Source: Chryseolinea lacunae (GTDB lineage Bacteria; Bacteroidota; Bacteroidia; Cytophagales; Cyclobacteriaceae). Taken from it: a DNA stretch of 64,000 bases. Location: positions 113,401 through 177,400 of the forward strand of contig NZ_JAERRB010000003.1 in assembly GCF_016735595.1 (NCBI RefSeq), read 5' to 3'. Within the stretch, counting starts at the first letter, position 1. Every line of letters starts with the position of its first letter. The notes under the pieces are model-generated. The model saw nothing but the letters and a program-made list of their open reading frames with translations. It was not told where the DNA came from and made no database searches. Shown in pieces: positions 17,801-30,000 of the stretch. A program made the position numbers and the translations under genes.

Positions 17801-18415
17801 GGCGCAAAAACCCAGAGCATAGAAGTGAGCACCGGCGGAACGTATAATGTGGTGGTGCGTGACAACGCCCTGAGCTGTACGTCGCCCGATGCCATCACCG
17901 TCACGGTGAAGCCAACGCCGTCGGCCACGTTTCACTACACGGTAGAAGACGAAGCCGGCCTGCGCATTGTGCTCACACCCGATCAAGCCAACCAGGGCGA
18001 TTCCTTCTGGGAATTTGGCGATGGCGACCAGAGCACAGAAACAAGTCCCGCGCACACCTACGCAGCCTTCGGACGCTACACCGTGACACACACGGTGACC
18101 GCGCCCAACAATTGCCAGAAGGTGGTAACCGCGATGATTGATATTGTGACCAGCACCGAATATGGCCGGGGCGGAATGTTAACAGCCTATCCCAATCCGG
18201 TTACCGCCAACGCCATTGAGTTGAATTATCCGGGATGCGAAAACAGCACGCTCGATGTGTTTAACGCCCAAGGTCAACACGTGCTGCAGGAACTTGTGCC
18301 CGGGTTGCTCGAACACCACGCACTCGACCTCTCAACACTTTCCAATGGCGTTTACACACTTCGTGTCACGGCCAACGACGACCGCCGCACGCTGAAGATC
18401 GTTGTGGTGCGCTAA
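14873..18415 (+). CDS. Secreted subtilisin-like serine protease (S8) with PKD and T9SS sorting domains
   Basis: The 1180-residue protein has an N-terminal signal peptide (MQARLVMTLFGVLLHFAVQG), a propeptide-like region, and an S8 catalytic domain with Asp173 (VVDTGGD), His243 (SHGTMVAG) and Ser402 (GTSFSAPIVAG). A long beta-rich region follows, then Ig-like and PKD repeats (WEFGDGD...HTYAAFGRYTVT). The last ~80 residues are a type A T9SS sorting domain (AYPNPVTAN ... NGVYTLRV). It would therefore cross the outer membrane by the Bacteroidota gliding/secretion system and act outside the cell on proteins. It is monocistronic. Confidence 0.96.
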   Translation: MQARLVMTLFGVLLHFAVQGQPVEKKTALSSHPNTASLAGTVWAKLKPEHKGLLERKQTGGRLPATLQGLYIKPLLTQPTIQKSAGRMGPRTPRVDISLFYHISFDPSKPVDDVVQELYASGLFEIVEPEYVVTSMMTPNDEFLAEQYWLETIHAYEAWDVTQGEQMVIAVVDTGGDLDHPDLQSQLYIDPAEPIDGIDNNGDNLIDNNRGWDFSGAKASLVGTPGFEGDNDPSVPKGKLFSHGTMVAGCAAAATNNTTGIAGVGFKSKLLFTKHYSDDQPDNATNYSSNLYDGVVYAATHGAKIINCSWGGSNASAIAQEVIRYVTEDLGCLVIAASGNSNVESPLYPAAYDHVLSVASSDENDVRSFFSNYGGTVDIIAPGTNIFTTIFNDGYGLDSGTSFSAPIVAGAAALLWSLHPDMTPDQVAEQLRVSSDETIYEKNPTYLNKLGKGRLDIARALSFESPSIRASRQRLVKDDGTPPDRGDEANLFFDFTNYLKASSSGLTVTLSSSSAAITITQNTVTLGTITENATVNNTLTPFKLTLSPTAPVDQPIEILLTFKDGSYTDFQLLNFVVPSFIDINENNITTTLSSAGRIGFSNPETQTNGSGFVYNDKSLLYEMGVIMGTSSTVLFNNVRGSAVGQYDQDFTPASKIMKITPGQRSFSEVSGAFRNAADEASSSLLVSYRSLVWTNDPYKNFVIVEYKIKNTTDTPMSDFYMGLYADWDIDGQGAGDRASWNAPTQLGYVYPAVPSSLPTVGIQVLSNNPQYFAIDNDQSLAGNPFGVYDGFSDVEKFTSLSSGLTKTEAGNPTTGGDVSHVAASGPYAIAAGQEITIAFALHGANNTSNIISSAKYADSLYNFTFNAPMPVVADVETCYGASATLHATGATKFKWYKDFTGGAPIHTGADFTTAGLFDDSVFYVSNATKTYESLRTAVQVKVKSNPEITASRNPVLCQGESVVLSVNAADEYTWSTGAKTQSIEVSTGGTYNVVVRDNALSCTSPDAITVTVKPTPSATFHYTVEDEAGLRIVLTPDQANQGDSFWEFGDGDQSTETSPAHTYAAFGRYTVTHTVTAPNNCQKVVTAMIDIVTSTEYGRGGMLTAYPNPVTANAIELNYPGCENSTLDVFNAQGQHVLQELVPGLLEHHALDLSTLSNGVYTLRVTANDDRRTLKIVVVR

Positions 18416-18418
18416 CGC

Positions 18419-19462
18419 TTACTTCACCTTCGAAAAATCTTTCGACAATTTCTGAATGGCCTCTGTGCTTAGCTCACTGCCCGAGCGGATCACCACGCGA
18501 TAGCGAAAGGTTGTGCTCTCGTCTTTCTTCAAAGCGAAATTCAATTTTTCAGTGCCCTTGCTGAACACGGCCTGGCCCAGCGGATTGGCCGCAAACAAGC
18601 CATAGCCACGCGCATGCCAGTAGGTGGGGTAGCCCACATTTTTTGGATGATCGAATATGGTGATCGACACGGGCACGCGGTTTATTTTTCCGCGCAGGCT
18701 GGTCCACGTGCCACGGGTGCCCCACACGTCGTTTCCTTTTTTGCCTTCACTGCTCAGGTATTCGCCGGTGATGCCGTCGTTGTTGATGGCGGGCACCGAG
18801 GTGTAGTTGCCCTTGTTGTCTACAAATATTTCAGGTTCAGTTGACGGATGTTCCAGTTGACGAGCCACGCGGATTCCCAGAAATCCATCCTTCACATCGT
18901 TGAAGGCAACCGTGGGCACCACCGCGGTGAGCGTGCTGGAACGGTCGATGATGAAATTGTCATCGTCAACACGAAAGGTGTAGTGCGTCACTTCATTCAG
19001 CAAGGTTTTGCCGCTGCGGTCCACCCAGTGTGCGGAAACTTCAAGATCGGCCGAATTTTTTCCCGTGGTATTTTTCAAAACCGATTGGTGTACAATACTG
19101 CCATAGTGTGCGCGCTCCTTGAAGGGAATGGCCGTGGAGTTGTTCCAGAAATCAAGACCGTTCACATATTCGTAGTTCATCCACAAGCCGATGTGGTGAG
19201 GATGGTCTACGCGCTCACCCGGACGTGGGGCGAGGGGAAAGCCGCGTGTGACGGTGACGCCCCCCAGGCTGTTGATGGGATAAAGCACGGGCTTCATCAC
19301 CGAGTCGGCATAATAATATGACGTCAGCAGTTTGCCGTCGTAAGTCACGTCGATCTGTTTCTCGTTCATGTGATCGATGAAGCGGAAGCCGTCGCCTTTC
19401 TTTTGCGCGAGAAGGGAACCTTGCAGTAACAGCATTACAAAAAACAGTAGGGGCTTTTTCAT
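18419..19462 (-). CDS. PmoA-like (DUF6807) secreted protein
   Basis: The 347-residue protein has a signal peptide ending LLAQ and then the block RPGERVDHPHHIGLWMNYEYVNGLDFWN, typical of the family named after methane oxygenase PmoA but unrelated in sequence to particulate methane monooxygenase. Members lie in carbohydrate-use clusters of Bacteroidota and Planctomycetes next to Gfo/Idh/MocA oxidoreductases, as here, and may bind or modify sugars. A strong hairpin sits just upstream of its start (19476-19513). Confidence 0.85.
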   Translation of the reverse strand: MKKPLLFFVMLLLQGSLLAQKKGDGFRFIDHMNEKQIDVTYDGKLLTSYYYADSVMKPVLYPINSLGGVTVTRGFPLAPRPGERVDHPHHIGLWMNYEYVNGLDFWNNSTAIPFKERAHYGSIVHQSVLKNTTGKNSADLEVSAHWVDRSGKTLLNEVTHYTFRVDDDNFIIDRSSTLTAVVPTVAFNDVKDGFLGIRVARQLEHPSTEPEIFVDNKGNYTSVPAINNDGITGEYLSSEGKKGNDVWGTRGTWTSLRGKINRVPVSITIFDHPKNVGYPTYWHARGYGLFAANPLGQAVFSKGTEKLNFALKKDESTTFRYRVVIRSGSELSTEAIQKLSKDFSKVK

Positions 19463-19475
19463 GGGTATGAAGTTA

Positions 19476-19513
19476 AAAAAGTCTCCGCTCGTTTGACGAG
19501 ACGGAGACTTTTT
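19476..19513 (-). terminator. Strong hairpin terminator between the Gfo/Idh gene and the PmoA-like gene
   Basis: GTCTCCG and CTCG arms pair with CGAG and CGGAGAC (19481-19491 with 19497-19508), flanked by A and T runs on both sides, so it could stop transcription in either direction. It ends only 13 nt before the PmoA-like start codon. Confidence 0.8.
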
Positions 19514-19538
19514 GGTTTATAAATTTTCAAGTGTGACG

Positions 19539-20885
19539 TCAGAATTTGAACGCCTTTCCGTTCACCATCACTTCCTGCGTTTTCTCATCGAAGGTGGCGC
19601 GGGTGCCGGCGTGCGATGCGGCCGTGGTCATGATGCTGGCGATGGCATGTGAGTAGCCGGCTTCCACAGGGGCGTTGGGTTCCTTGCGGCTGCGCACGCA
19701 CTCCATCCAGTTGCGCATGTGCGCCGAGGTGAGCGAGTCGCCGCCGGTGTTGGCAGAGGCCACTACCTTCTCGGCCGATGCCGACAAGTCCAGGTCGGGC
19801 AACAAATTGGCGTGAAGGCCCATCACGTTGGCTGTCTTTTCGGAAAGGCCACCGCGTGCCGACACTTTGTTGGTGTTGAGGTTCAGCTCGCCGCCGTTGG
19901 AGTAATAGATTTCCGCAGGGTTCTCGTCACCATTGTGCATGCGCGACGCGAACGTTACCTGGAAGCCCGATGTGGGATCGTTCTCCGGTCCATAGTCAAA
20001 CACAACCGTGGTGGTGTCCCAATTGCGACGACCGTCTTTCCATTGGTAGATGCCTCCGTTGGCCACGGCGCTGCGCGGATGTTTGAGGCCGCTGAACCAA
20101 TGCACGGTGTCAATCTGGTGACTCATCCATTGGCCGGGCTGACCCGACGAGTAAGGCCAGAACAAACGGAACTCAAGATATTTGCGGGGATCGAATGCTT
20201 CTACGGGGCGGTTCATGAGAAAACGTTTCCAGTCGGTGTCCTGCTCGCGCAACTTGGCCACCAGGTCGGGGCGGCGCCAACGGCCGGGCTGGTTAACATT
20301 CCACGACAGCTCCACCATGGTGATGTTTCCAAATTTTCCACTCTTTATAAAATCATCGGCCGCGTGATAGTTGGCGCCGCTGCGGCGTTGCGATCCGATC
20401 TGCACAATTTTCTTCGACTCCTTCACGGCTTTCAACGCCGCGCGGTTGTCTTCCATGGTTTCGGCAAACGGTTTTTCGGTGTAGGTGTCGCATCCCGCTT
20501 TCACCGCTTCAATGGTGTGCAACGCATGTTGAAAGTCGGCCGTGCTGATAATCACCGCGTCGATGTCTTTGGTCTTATACAGTTCGTCGTTGTTTACACA
20601 CGCCTTGATGTCGTGTCCGAATTTTTCTTTCAGATAGGCCTGGCCTTCTTCGCGGCGCAGCTTCCACAAATCAGACACGGCCACGATATCGAAGTTCAAC
20701 TCCTTGTGGTGATTCATGAACGAAGGCAGCAGCGAGCTTCTGAAGCGGTCGGAGAATCCCACCACCCCCACGCGCACACGGTCGTTGGCGCCGATGATGT
20801 TGGCATAACTCTTCGCACTGAATGCCAGCGCACCCATGCTTATGGCGGACGACCGCTTGATGAATTCCCTTCTCGAATGATGCAT
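19539..20885 (-). CDS. Gfo/Idh/MocA-family oxidoreductase with Tat signal
   Basis: The 448-residue protein begins with a twin-arginine signal (SRREFIKRSSAISMGALAFS), then a Rossmann NAD(P)-binding domain (RVRVGVVGFSDR) and the EKPFAETMEDN motif with the conserved lysine, followed by the family's substrate domain. Exported Gfo/Idh/MocA enzymes from Bacteroidota act on sugars and glycosides, often via 3-keto intermediates. It lies 40 bp after the GMC oxidoreductase on the same strand, and the two probably oxidise and reduce related sugar substrates. Confidence 0.93.
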   Translation of the reverse strand: MHHSRREFIKRSSAISMGALAFSAKSYANIIGANDRVRVGVVGFSDRFRSSLLPSFMNHHKELNFDIVAVSDLWKLRREEGQAYLKEKFGHDIKACVNNDELYKTKDIDAVIISTADFQHALHTIEAVKAGCDTYTEKPFAETMEDNRAALKAVKESKKIVQIGSQRRSGANYHAADDFIKSGKFGNITMVELSWNVNQPGRWRRPDLVAKLREQDTDWKRFLMNRPVEAFDPRKYLEFRLFWPYSSGQPGQWMSHQIDTVHWFSGLKHPRSAVANGGIYQWKDGRRNWDTTTVVFDYGPENDPTSGFQVTFASRMHNGDENPAEIYYSNGGELNLNTNKVSARGGLSEKTANVMGLHANLLPDLDLSASAEKVVASANTGGDSLTSAHMRNWMECVRSRKEPNAPVEAGYSHAIASIMTTAASHAGTRATFDEKTQEVMVNGKAFKF

Positions 20886-20924
20886 ATTGTTTTTTTGGTT
20901 TGAGGTTTACGGAAATCTTTATGT

Positions 20925-22625
20925 TTAAATATTCTGACGATTTAATTCTTTCACAGCATGGTCGCAGGCACGCGCCGTCAGCGCCATGTAGGTGAGCGAC
21001 GGGTTCACACACGACGACGACGTCATGGCCGAGCCGTCGGTGATGAAAACATTTTTCACCTCGTGCATCTGGTTAAACGCGTTGAGCACCGACGTTTTCG
21101 GATCGCGCCCCATGCGGGCCGTTCCCATTTCGTGGTTGGCGTTGCCGGGAAACGATGTGTTCATGTGCGTCTTCACATTTTTATAGCCCATATCGTTCAG
21201 CATCTCGCCCATAGACGACGCCATGTCGCGTTGCATGGCATTCTCATTTTCTTTGAATTCGGCATCGATGGTGAGCGTGGGGCGGCCCCACTTGTCTCTA
21301 ACGGTAGGGTTAAGCGTTGCACGGTTCTCTGCATAGGGCAAACATTCGCCATAGCCGCCAAAACTGATGTTCCACGGTCCGGGGGTTTGCACGGCCTCCT
21401 TTAAGGAAGCACCCAGCGCAAGATCGTCGGTGAACGAACGCCAACCGGCCCGCGATGCTCCGCCCTGATAACCATAGCCGCGCAGAAAATCCTTGCGCTC
21501 GTGTTTCAGATTTCTGAAGCGGGGAATGTAGAGCGCCGTGGGACGACGGCCGGAATAATATTCGTCTTCAAAGCCTTCTACCGCCGCACTGGCTCCGGCG
21601 TTTTTGTGATGATCCATGATGTTGCGGCCCACCTGGTCGCTGCCGTTACCCAACCCGTTGGGGAAACGATTCGATGTTGAGTTGAGCAGCAAATGTGCCG
21701 TGGCCATGGTGGCGGCATTCAGAAAAACGATGCGCGCATAAAACTCGATGACCTCGTTGGTTTCGGTGTCGATGATTTCCACGCCGGTGGCTTTTGCCTT
21801 GGTTTCGTCGTAGAGCACGCGGTTGGCCAGCGAATGCGGGCGCAGCGTGAGGTTGCCCGTAGCAAACGCCGCGGGCAGGGTGCTGGCGTTGGTGCTGAAA
21901 TAGCCGCCATAGGGGCACCCCCGGTGGCAGAGGTTTCTATATTGACACACCCCCCGGCCCTTCACCGGCTCGGTGAGATTGGCCACGCGCGAAATGGTGA
22001 CGGCCCGCTCGGGATGAAGCTTTCCCATGCGGGTCTTAAAATCTTCTTCCACGCAATTCATGGCCATGGGAGGCTGAAACACGCCATCGGGCAGGTGGGG
22101 CAGATTTTCTTTGTGGCCGCTCACGCCGATGAAGCGCTCAGCGTAGTCATACCACGGCGCCAGGTCTTTGTAGCGGATGGGCCAGTCCACGCCGTGGCCG
22201 TCGCGCAGGTTGGCTTCGAAATCCAGGTCGCTCCAGCGATAGCTGAGCCGACCCCACAAAATGGACCTTCCGCCCACAATGTCGCCGCGAATCCAGTCGA
22301 AACGCTTCACCTCGGTATAGGGATTTTCGAGGTCGTTTATATAGAATGCCTTGTTGTCGCCCTGAAAGCTGAAATGGCGGGCCTGGATGGGGCTGTTTGT
22401 TTTATCTTGTTGCGTAAGCTTGCCACGAAGCGGAAATTCCCACGGATCTTTTGTGGTGGTGGGATAATTGGGGTGCTCCAGGGGCTTGCCACGTTCCAGC
22501 AGCAACACCTTCAGTCCTTTCTCGCACAGCTCTTTGGCGGCCCAGCCGCCCGAAATGCCCGACCCCACAACGATCGCATCGTACGTATTCTTCGCTTTCG
22601 ATTCGACATTCAGATTCATATTCAA
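20925..22625 (-). CDS. GMC-family FAD oxidoreductase
   Basis: The 566-residue protein has the FAD-binding motif VVGSGISGGWAAKEL near the start and a C-terminal GMC domain (MGTARMGRDPKTSVLNAF, ITDGSAMTSSSCVNPSLTYMA). Around residue 225-236 it has GVCQYRNLCHRGCPYGG, with three cysteines spaced like the 3Fe-4S motif in the large subunits of FAD glucose dehydrogenases and gluconate 2-dehydrogenases. Such enzymes pass electrons to a cytochrome rather than oxygen. A gluconate-2-dehydrogenase-type small subunit gene is not next to it. It heads a minus-strand group with the Gfo/Idh/MocA enzyme and PmoA-like protein. Confidence 0.9.
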   Translation of the reverse strand: MNMNLNVESKAKNTYDAIVVGSGISGGWAAKELCEKGLKVLLLERGKPLEHPNYPTTTKDPWEFPLRGKLTQQDKTNSPIQARHFSFQGDNKAFYINDLENPYTEVKRFDWIRGDIVGGRSILWGRLSYRWSDLDFEANLRDGHGVDWPIRYKDLAPWYDYAERFIGVSGHKENLPHLPDGVFQPPMAMNCVEEDFKTRMGKLHPERAVTISRVANLTEPVKGRGVCQYRNLCHRGCPYGGYFSTNASTLPAAFATGNLTLRPHSLANRVLYDETKAKATGVEIIDTETNEVIEFYARIVFLNAATMATAHLLLNSTSNRFPNGLGNGSDQVGRNIMDHHKNAGASAAVEGFEDEYYSGRRPTALYIPRFRNLKHERKDFLRGYGYQGGASRAGWRSFTDDLALGASLKEAVQTPGPWNISFGGYGECLPYAENRATLNPTVRDKWGRPTLTIDAEFKENENAMQRDMASSMGEMLNDMGYKNVKTHMNTSFPGNANHEMGTARMGRDPKTSVLNAFNQMHEVKNVFITDGSAMTSSSCVNPSLTYMALTARACDHAVKELNRQNI

Positions 22626-22754
22626 TTCTTATGACGTTAAAAGTTGGAAAAATCCCCATCACTTCGGAAGAGAAAGTTTCAAACGGTAGCAAGAGCCCTC
22701 AGAAGTAACCAATAATTAATCTTGGCATTTTTGAAATCATTCCGATCTGTGGTT

Positions 22755-22762
22755 TATTTTTG
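22755..22762 (+). promoter_or_regulatory. Candidate -7 box for carB
   Basis: TATTTTTG matches TAnnTTTG, with a TTG at 22731-22733 (21-nt gap), and ends 34 nt before the carB ATG. Confidence 0.65.
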
Positions 22763-22796
22763 CGCAATTTTGTTCACCCCATTCCCATCTTAAACA

Positions 22797-25613
<2,817 letters not shown>

Positions 25614-25640
25614 GCTCATTGGCAGATCTATGAAATTAAA

Positions 25641-25668
25641 GCCCTTGTTGAACGACAAGGGCTTTTTT
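25641..25668 (+). terminator. Terminator after carB
   Basis: An 8-bp stem GCCCTTGT/ACAAGGGC (25641-25648 with 25655-25662) followed by six Ts. Confidence 0.9.
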
Positions 25669-25838
25669 ATGCTCTGATCCGTCGTCATGTTCACAAGGGA
25701 GGCAAAGTTATGCGACACAATTTTCCTTCCGGATATCCGTCTATTGCAACAACGGGAACAGAAAAACCGCGACAGCAACCGCAAACGCGCTGACCCGTAA
25801 GATTTTACATAATAATTGCCCGATTAAAGCTGAACCTA

Positions 25839-25846
25839 TACCTTTG
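25839..25846 (+). promoter_or_regulatory. Candidate -7 box for the DUF4834 gene
   Basis: TACCTTTG matches TAnnTTTG and ends 31 nt before the ATG at 25878. Confidence 0.6.
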
Positions 25847-25877
25847 TTTTCCGGTTACGGTTTAAAGTAAAACGCCC

Positions 25878-26087
25878 ATGTACAAATTTCTCATTGTCGT
25901 CTTCCTCGTGTCGTATGTCATCTACAAAGTTGGCGGATTGTTTTTCCGTGCTGGCGCGGCATCACAGCAATTCCGCAATCAGCAGCAACCCAAGCGTTCA
26001 TTCGATCCAAACGAAGGAACGGCCAAGAAAAGAACCAAGGGCGACGCTAAAGCTGGCGAGTACATCGACTACGAAGAGATCAAGTAA
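25878..26087 (+). CDS. DUF4834 family small membrane protein
   Basis: The 69-residue protein has one N-terminal transmembrane helix (FLIVVFLVSYVIYKVGGLFF) and a short polar tail with many Lys, Gln and Gly, ending GEYIDYEEIK. This is the layout of DUF4834 proteins, found mainly in Bacteroidota, function unknown. It has its own candidate promoter and is followed 48 bp later by dapF on the same strand. Confidence 0.85.
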   Translation: MYKFLIVVFLVSYVIYKVGGLFFRAGAASQQFRNQQQPKRSFDPNEGTAKKRTKGDAKAGEYIDYEEIK

Positions 26088-26135
26088 ATTTCTGTCTCGC
26101 CTTTCTTTCCGCATCACCGCGAAAATCATTCTCCC

Positions 26136-26909
26136 GTGAAAATCCAGTTTCAAAAATATCAGGCCACCGGCAACGACTTTGTGATCATCGACAATCGCGA
26201 TGCAAAGCTGTCGTTCAGCAAAGCGCAGATCGAAACGCTGTGCGACCGCAAGTTTGGCGTGGGTGCCGATGGATTGATGCTGATTGAAACACACCCCACG
26301 CTTCATTTCAACCTCGAATATTATAACAGCGACGGCACGCAGAGCCTCTGTGGCAACGGCAGCCGCGCCGCCGTGGCGTTTGCCGCCCAACTTGGGTTGG
26401 TCAACGGCAAGGCGTCGTTCAATGCCTACGACGGCGAACACAAAGCCGAACTCTTGCCCGCGGGCATCGTGCGTCTGAAAATGAATCCCGTGGCCGGGGT
26501 CAAGAAACTCGGCGACGACTATTTTATCAACACCGGCTCGCCACACTTCATCAAATTTGTGAACAATGTGGACGCCTGCGATGTGTTTGAAGAAGGTCGC
26601 TCCATCCGCTACAGCGCCGCCTTTAAGCCCGGCGGCACCAATGTGAATTTTGTGGAATGTCTCCCCGGCAATGTCATCAACGTGCGCACCTACGAGCGGG
26701 GTGTGGAAAACGAAACCCTGAGTTGTGGCACGGGTGTGACAGCGGCCGCCCTAGCGGCACATTTCAAGGGCTATACGTCACCCGTAAGCATCAAAACCAA
26801 GGGAGGAGACCTCTCCGTTGAATTCAAACCCGGCCAGTCCGGCACATTTGAAGAAATTTTCCTCGTTGGACCTGCCAAAATGGTCTTCGAAGGCAGTTTG
26901 GAACTGTAA
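26136..26909 (+). CDS. dapF: Diaminopimelate epimerase
   Basis: DapF interconverts LL- and meso-diaminopimelate for lysine and peptidoglycan synthesis. The 257-residue protein has both catalytic cysteines: Cys72 in LCGNGSRA and Cys197 in LSCGTGVT, with GNDFVII and GVGADGLM at the N terminus. Start codon is GTG at 26136. Confidence 0.97.
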   Translation: MKIQFQKYQATGNDFVIIDNRDAKLSFSKAQIETLCDRKFGVGADGLMLIETHPTLHFNLEYYNSDGTQSLCGNGSRAAVAFAAQLGLVNGKASFNAYDGEHKAELLPAGIVRLKMNPVAGVKKLGDDYFINTGSPHFIKFVNNVDACDVFEEGRSIRYSAAFKPGGTNVNFVECLPGNVINVRTYERGVENETLSCGTGVTAAALAAHFKGYTSPVSIKTKGGDLSVEFKPGQSGTFEEIFLVGPAKMVFEGSLEL

Positions 26910-27046
26910 TTGTTCATCCTGAATCTCAAAAAACAAATTAACTTTAAGCCCCTATTTGGGCAGTTAACCTTTTTGCGGATTCCGACATCGAAACCTCCCC
27001 GATCGACCGTTTCTAGGCTAACCTTAAACTGACAAACGACTGACGT

Positions 27047-30000
27047 ATGCTAAAATTCATTGCCAAAATCTTTGGAACAAAATCAGAAAAAGATATCAAG
27101 CGCATCATGCCTTTGGTGGAGGAAACCAAGCAGGAAGGAGAAAAGCTGAAGTCCATCAGCAACGACGACCTGCGGAACGAAACCCAAAAGGTGCAGGCGC
27201 AAATCAACAGCGAACTGAAATCCATAGACGACCAACTGGCAGCGCTTCACAAAAAGATAGCCGACAGTCCCGAGCTTGAGATCAACGACAAAGAAGCCAT
27301 CTTCGGACAGATCGACACGTTGGAAGAAGACCGCAACAAACAACTGGAAAAAGTGCTGTTGAAGGTGTTGCCCAAAACGTTTGCCATTGTGCGCGAAACC
27401 GCCCGCCGCTTCAAAGAAAATGCATTCCTGGAAGTGACGGCACAAGACTATGACCGCCAGTTTGCCACAACGCAACAAAACATAAAAATAGAAGGCCACA
27501 AAGCCATCTGGGCAAACCAGTGGATGGCCGCCGGAAACCTCATTACCTGGGACATGGTGCACTATGACGTGCAGATCATTGGTGGTGTGGTGCTACACGA
27601 AGGGATGATCGCCGAAATGGCAACGGGTGAAGGAAAAACACTGGTGGCCACGTTCCCCGCATTCCTCAACGCATTGTCGCGTCGTGGCGTGCATTTGGTG
27701 ACGGTGAACAACTACCTGGCTGTGCGCGACAGCGAATGGATGGCCCCCATCTTCCAGTTTCACGGCATCACCATCGACTGTATCGACAAGCACGAGCCCA
27801 ACAGCGAAGCCCGCCGCAAAGCCTACCAGGCCGACATCATTTATGGAACCAACAACGAGTTTGGTTTCGACTACCTGCGCGACAACATGGCCCGTGAGCC
27901 ACAAGACCTGGTGCAGCGTTCGCACCATTTCGCCATGGTCGATGAAGTGGATTCGGTGCTTATCGATGAAGCCCGTACACCCCTCATCATCTCGGGTCCT
28001 ATTCCCCGTGGCGACGAACACGAATTTTATGACCTCAAGCCGCGCATCTTCAAACTTGTGGAAGCGCAGAAAAAACTGGTCAACGAATATTTGAACTCGG
28101 CCCGCAAGCTCATCGCCGAAGGCAACGAAAAAGAAGGTGGCCTCCCCTTGTTCAGAGCGTTCCGCGCCATGCCCAAGCACAAGCCCCTCATTAAATTCCT
28201 CAGCGAAACCGGCTCGAAAGCCATCCTGCAGAAAACTGAAAATCACTACCTGCAAGACAACAAACGCAACATGCCCGAGGCCGATCAGCCGTTGTATTTC
28301 GTGATCGACGAAAAAGACAACAGTGTTGACCTGACCGAAAAAGGCATCGACCTCATCACCGGCGAAGGCGAAGATCCCAAGTTCTTTATCCTTCCCGAAA
28401 TCGGCACCGAGTTGAACCGCCTCGAAAATGATTCCACCCTCGACGACGCCACACGCTTCCAGAAAAAAGAAGAAGTGATTCGCGACTACCAGGTGAAATC
28501 GCAGCGCATCCACAGCGTGAACCAGCTGCTGAAAGCCTACACGCTTTTTGAAAAAGATACTGAATACATTATCGTCGACGGCAAAGTGAAAATTGTTGAC
28601 GAGCAAACCGGTCGTGTGATGGAAGGCCGTCGTTATTCAGACGGGTTGCACCAGGCCATTGAAGCCAAAGAAAATGTGAAGGTGGAAGATGCCACGCAGA
28701 CCTACGCCACCATCACGCTCCAGAATTATTTCCGCATGTATCACAAGCTGGCCGGCATGACCGGAACAGCCGAAACCGAAGCCGGAGAACTGTGGGATAT
28801 CTACAAACTCGATGTAGTGACTATTCCCACCAACCGGGGTGCCGTCCGCAAAGACTACGACGACTTGGTATATAAAACCACCCGCGAAAAATTCAACGCG
28901 GTGATCGACGAAATTGTGAAGCTCACGCAAGCTGGACGCCCGGTGTTGGTGGGAACAACCTCCGTTGAAATTTCCGAATTGGTGAGCCGCCTGCTGAAAT
29001 TGAGAAAGATCAACCACCAGGTGTTGAACGCCAAGCAGCACCAGCGCGAAGCCGAAATTGTGGCCGAAGCCGGTAAGCCCGGAACGGTGACCATCGCCAC
29101 CAACATGGCGGGTCGCGGAACCGATATCAAGCTCACACCCGAGTCTCGTGCTGCGGGCGGGCTGGCCATCATTGGCACGGAACGTCACGAGTCGCGTCGT
29201 GTAGACCGCCAGTTGCGCGGTCGTGCGGGTCGTCAGGGCGATCCCGGAACATCGCAATTCTATGTGTCGCTTGAAGACAACCTGATGCGGTTGTTCATGC
29301 CCGAACGCATTGCCAAATACATGGACAAGCTGGGCCTGAAGGAAGGCGAAGTGATTCAACACTCCATGGTGACCAGCTCCATTGAGCGGGCTCAAAAGAA
29401 AGTGGAAGAAAATAACTTCGGCATCCGCAAGCGCCTGCTGGAATACGACAACGTGATGAACTCGCAGCGCGAAGTGATTTACAAGCGCCGCAAGAACGCC
29501 CTGTTTGGCGAACGTCTGGAGCTCGACATCCTCACGATGCTCTACGACACCTGCGAAGACATGGTGATCAACGCCAAAAACGCCAGCGACTACGAAAGCC
29601 TCCGCCTCAACGCACTCAGCACCCTGGGTCTTGACTACGAAATTTCGAAAGAGTCTTTCGACAAAGGCAATGCTGCAAACCTCACCGACGATCTCTATCA
29701 CAAAGCCCTTGAGCACTATCATCGCAAAAACAAAATGGTGGCCGAGAAAGCCTTGCCCATTGTGAGCGACCTGTTCAGAGCCCGTGGCGCAACAGTAGAC
29801 AACATCATGGTGCCGTTCTCTGACGGTCAGAAACAAATTGGCGTGGTGACCAACCTGGCCCGCACCGTAGAAACCAAAAACGACGAGCTGCTCAAGTCCA
29901 TGGAAAAGATGATCGCCCTGGCCATCATCGACCAGCTGTGGAAAGAACACTTGCGCGAAATGGACGACTTGAAACAATCGGTTCAGAATGCGGTCTACGA

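Noticed and set aside
22626-22796. Leader peptide or riboswitch before carB
   Set aside because: No conserved aptamer-like pairing or short frame stands out beyond the promoter box.
25712-25795. Short open frame of 27 codons with a GGGAGG-like site upstream
   Set aside because: Bacteroidota rarely use such sites and the composition is not protein-like; the GCAAAGTTA nearby reads as a -7-like TAACTTTG on the other strand.
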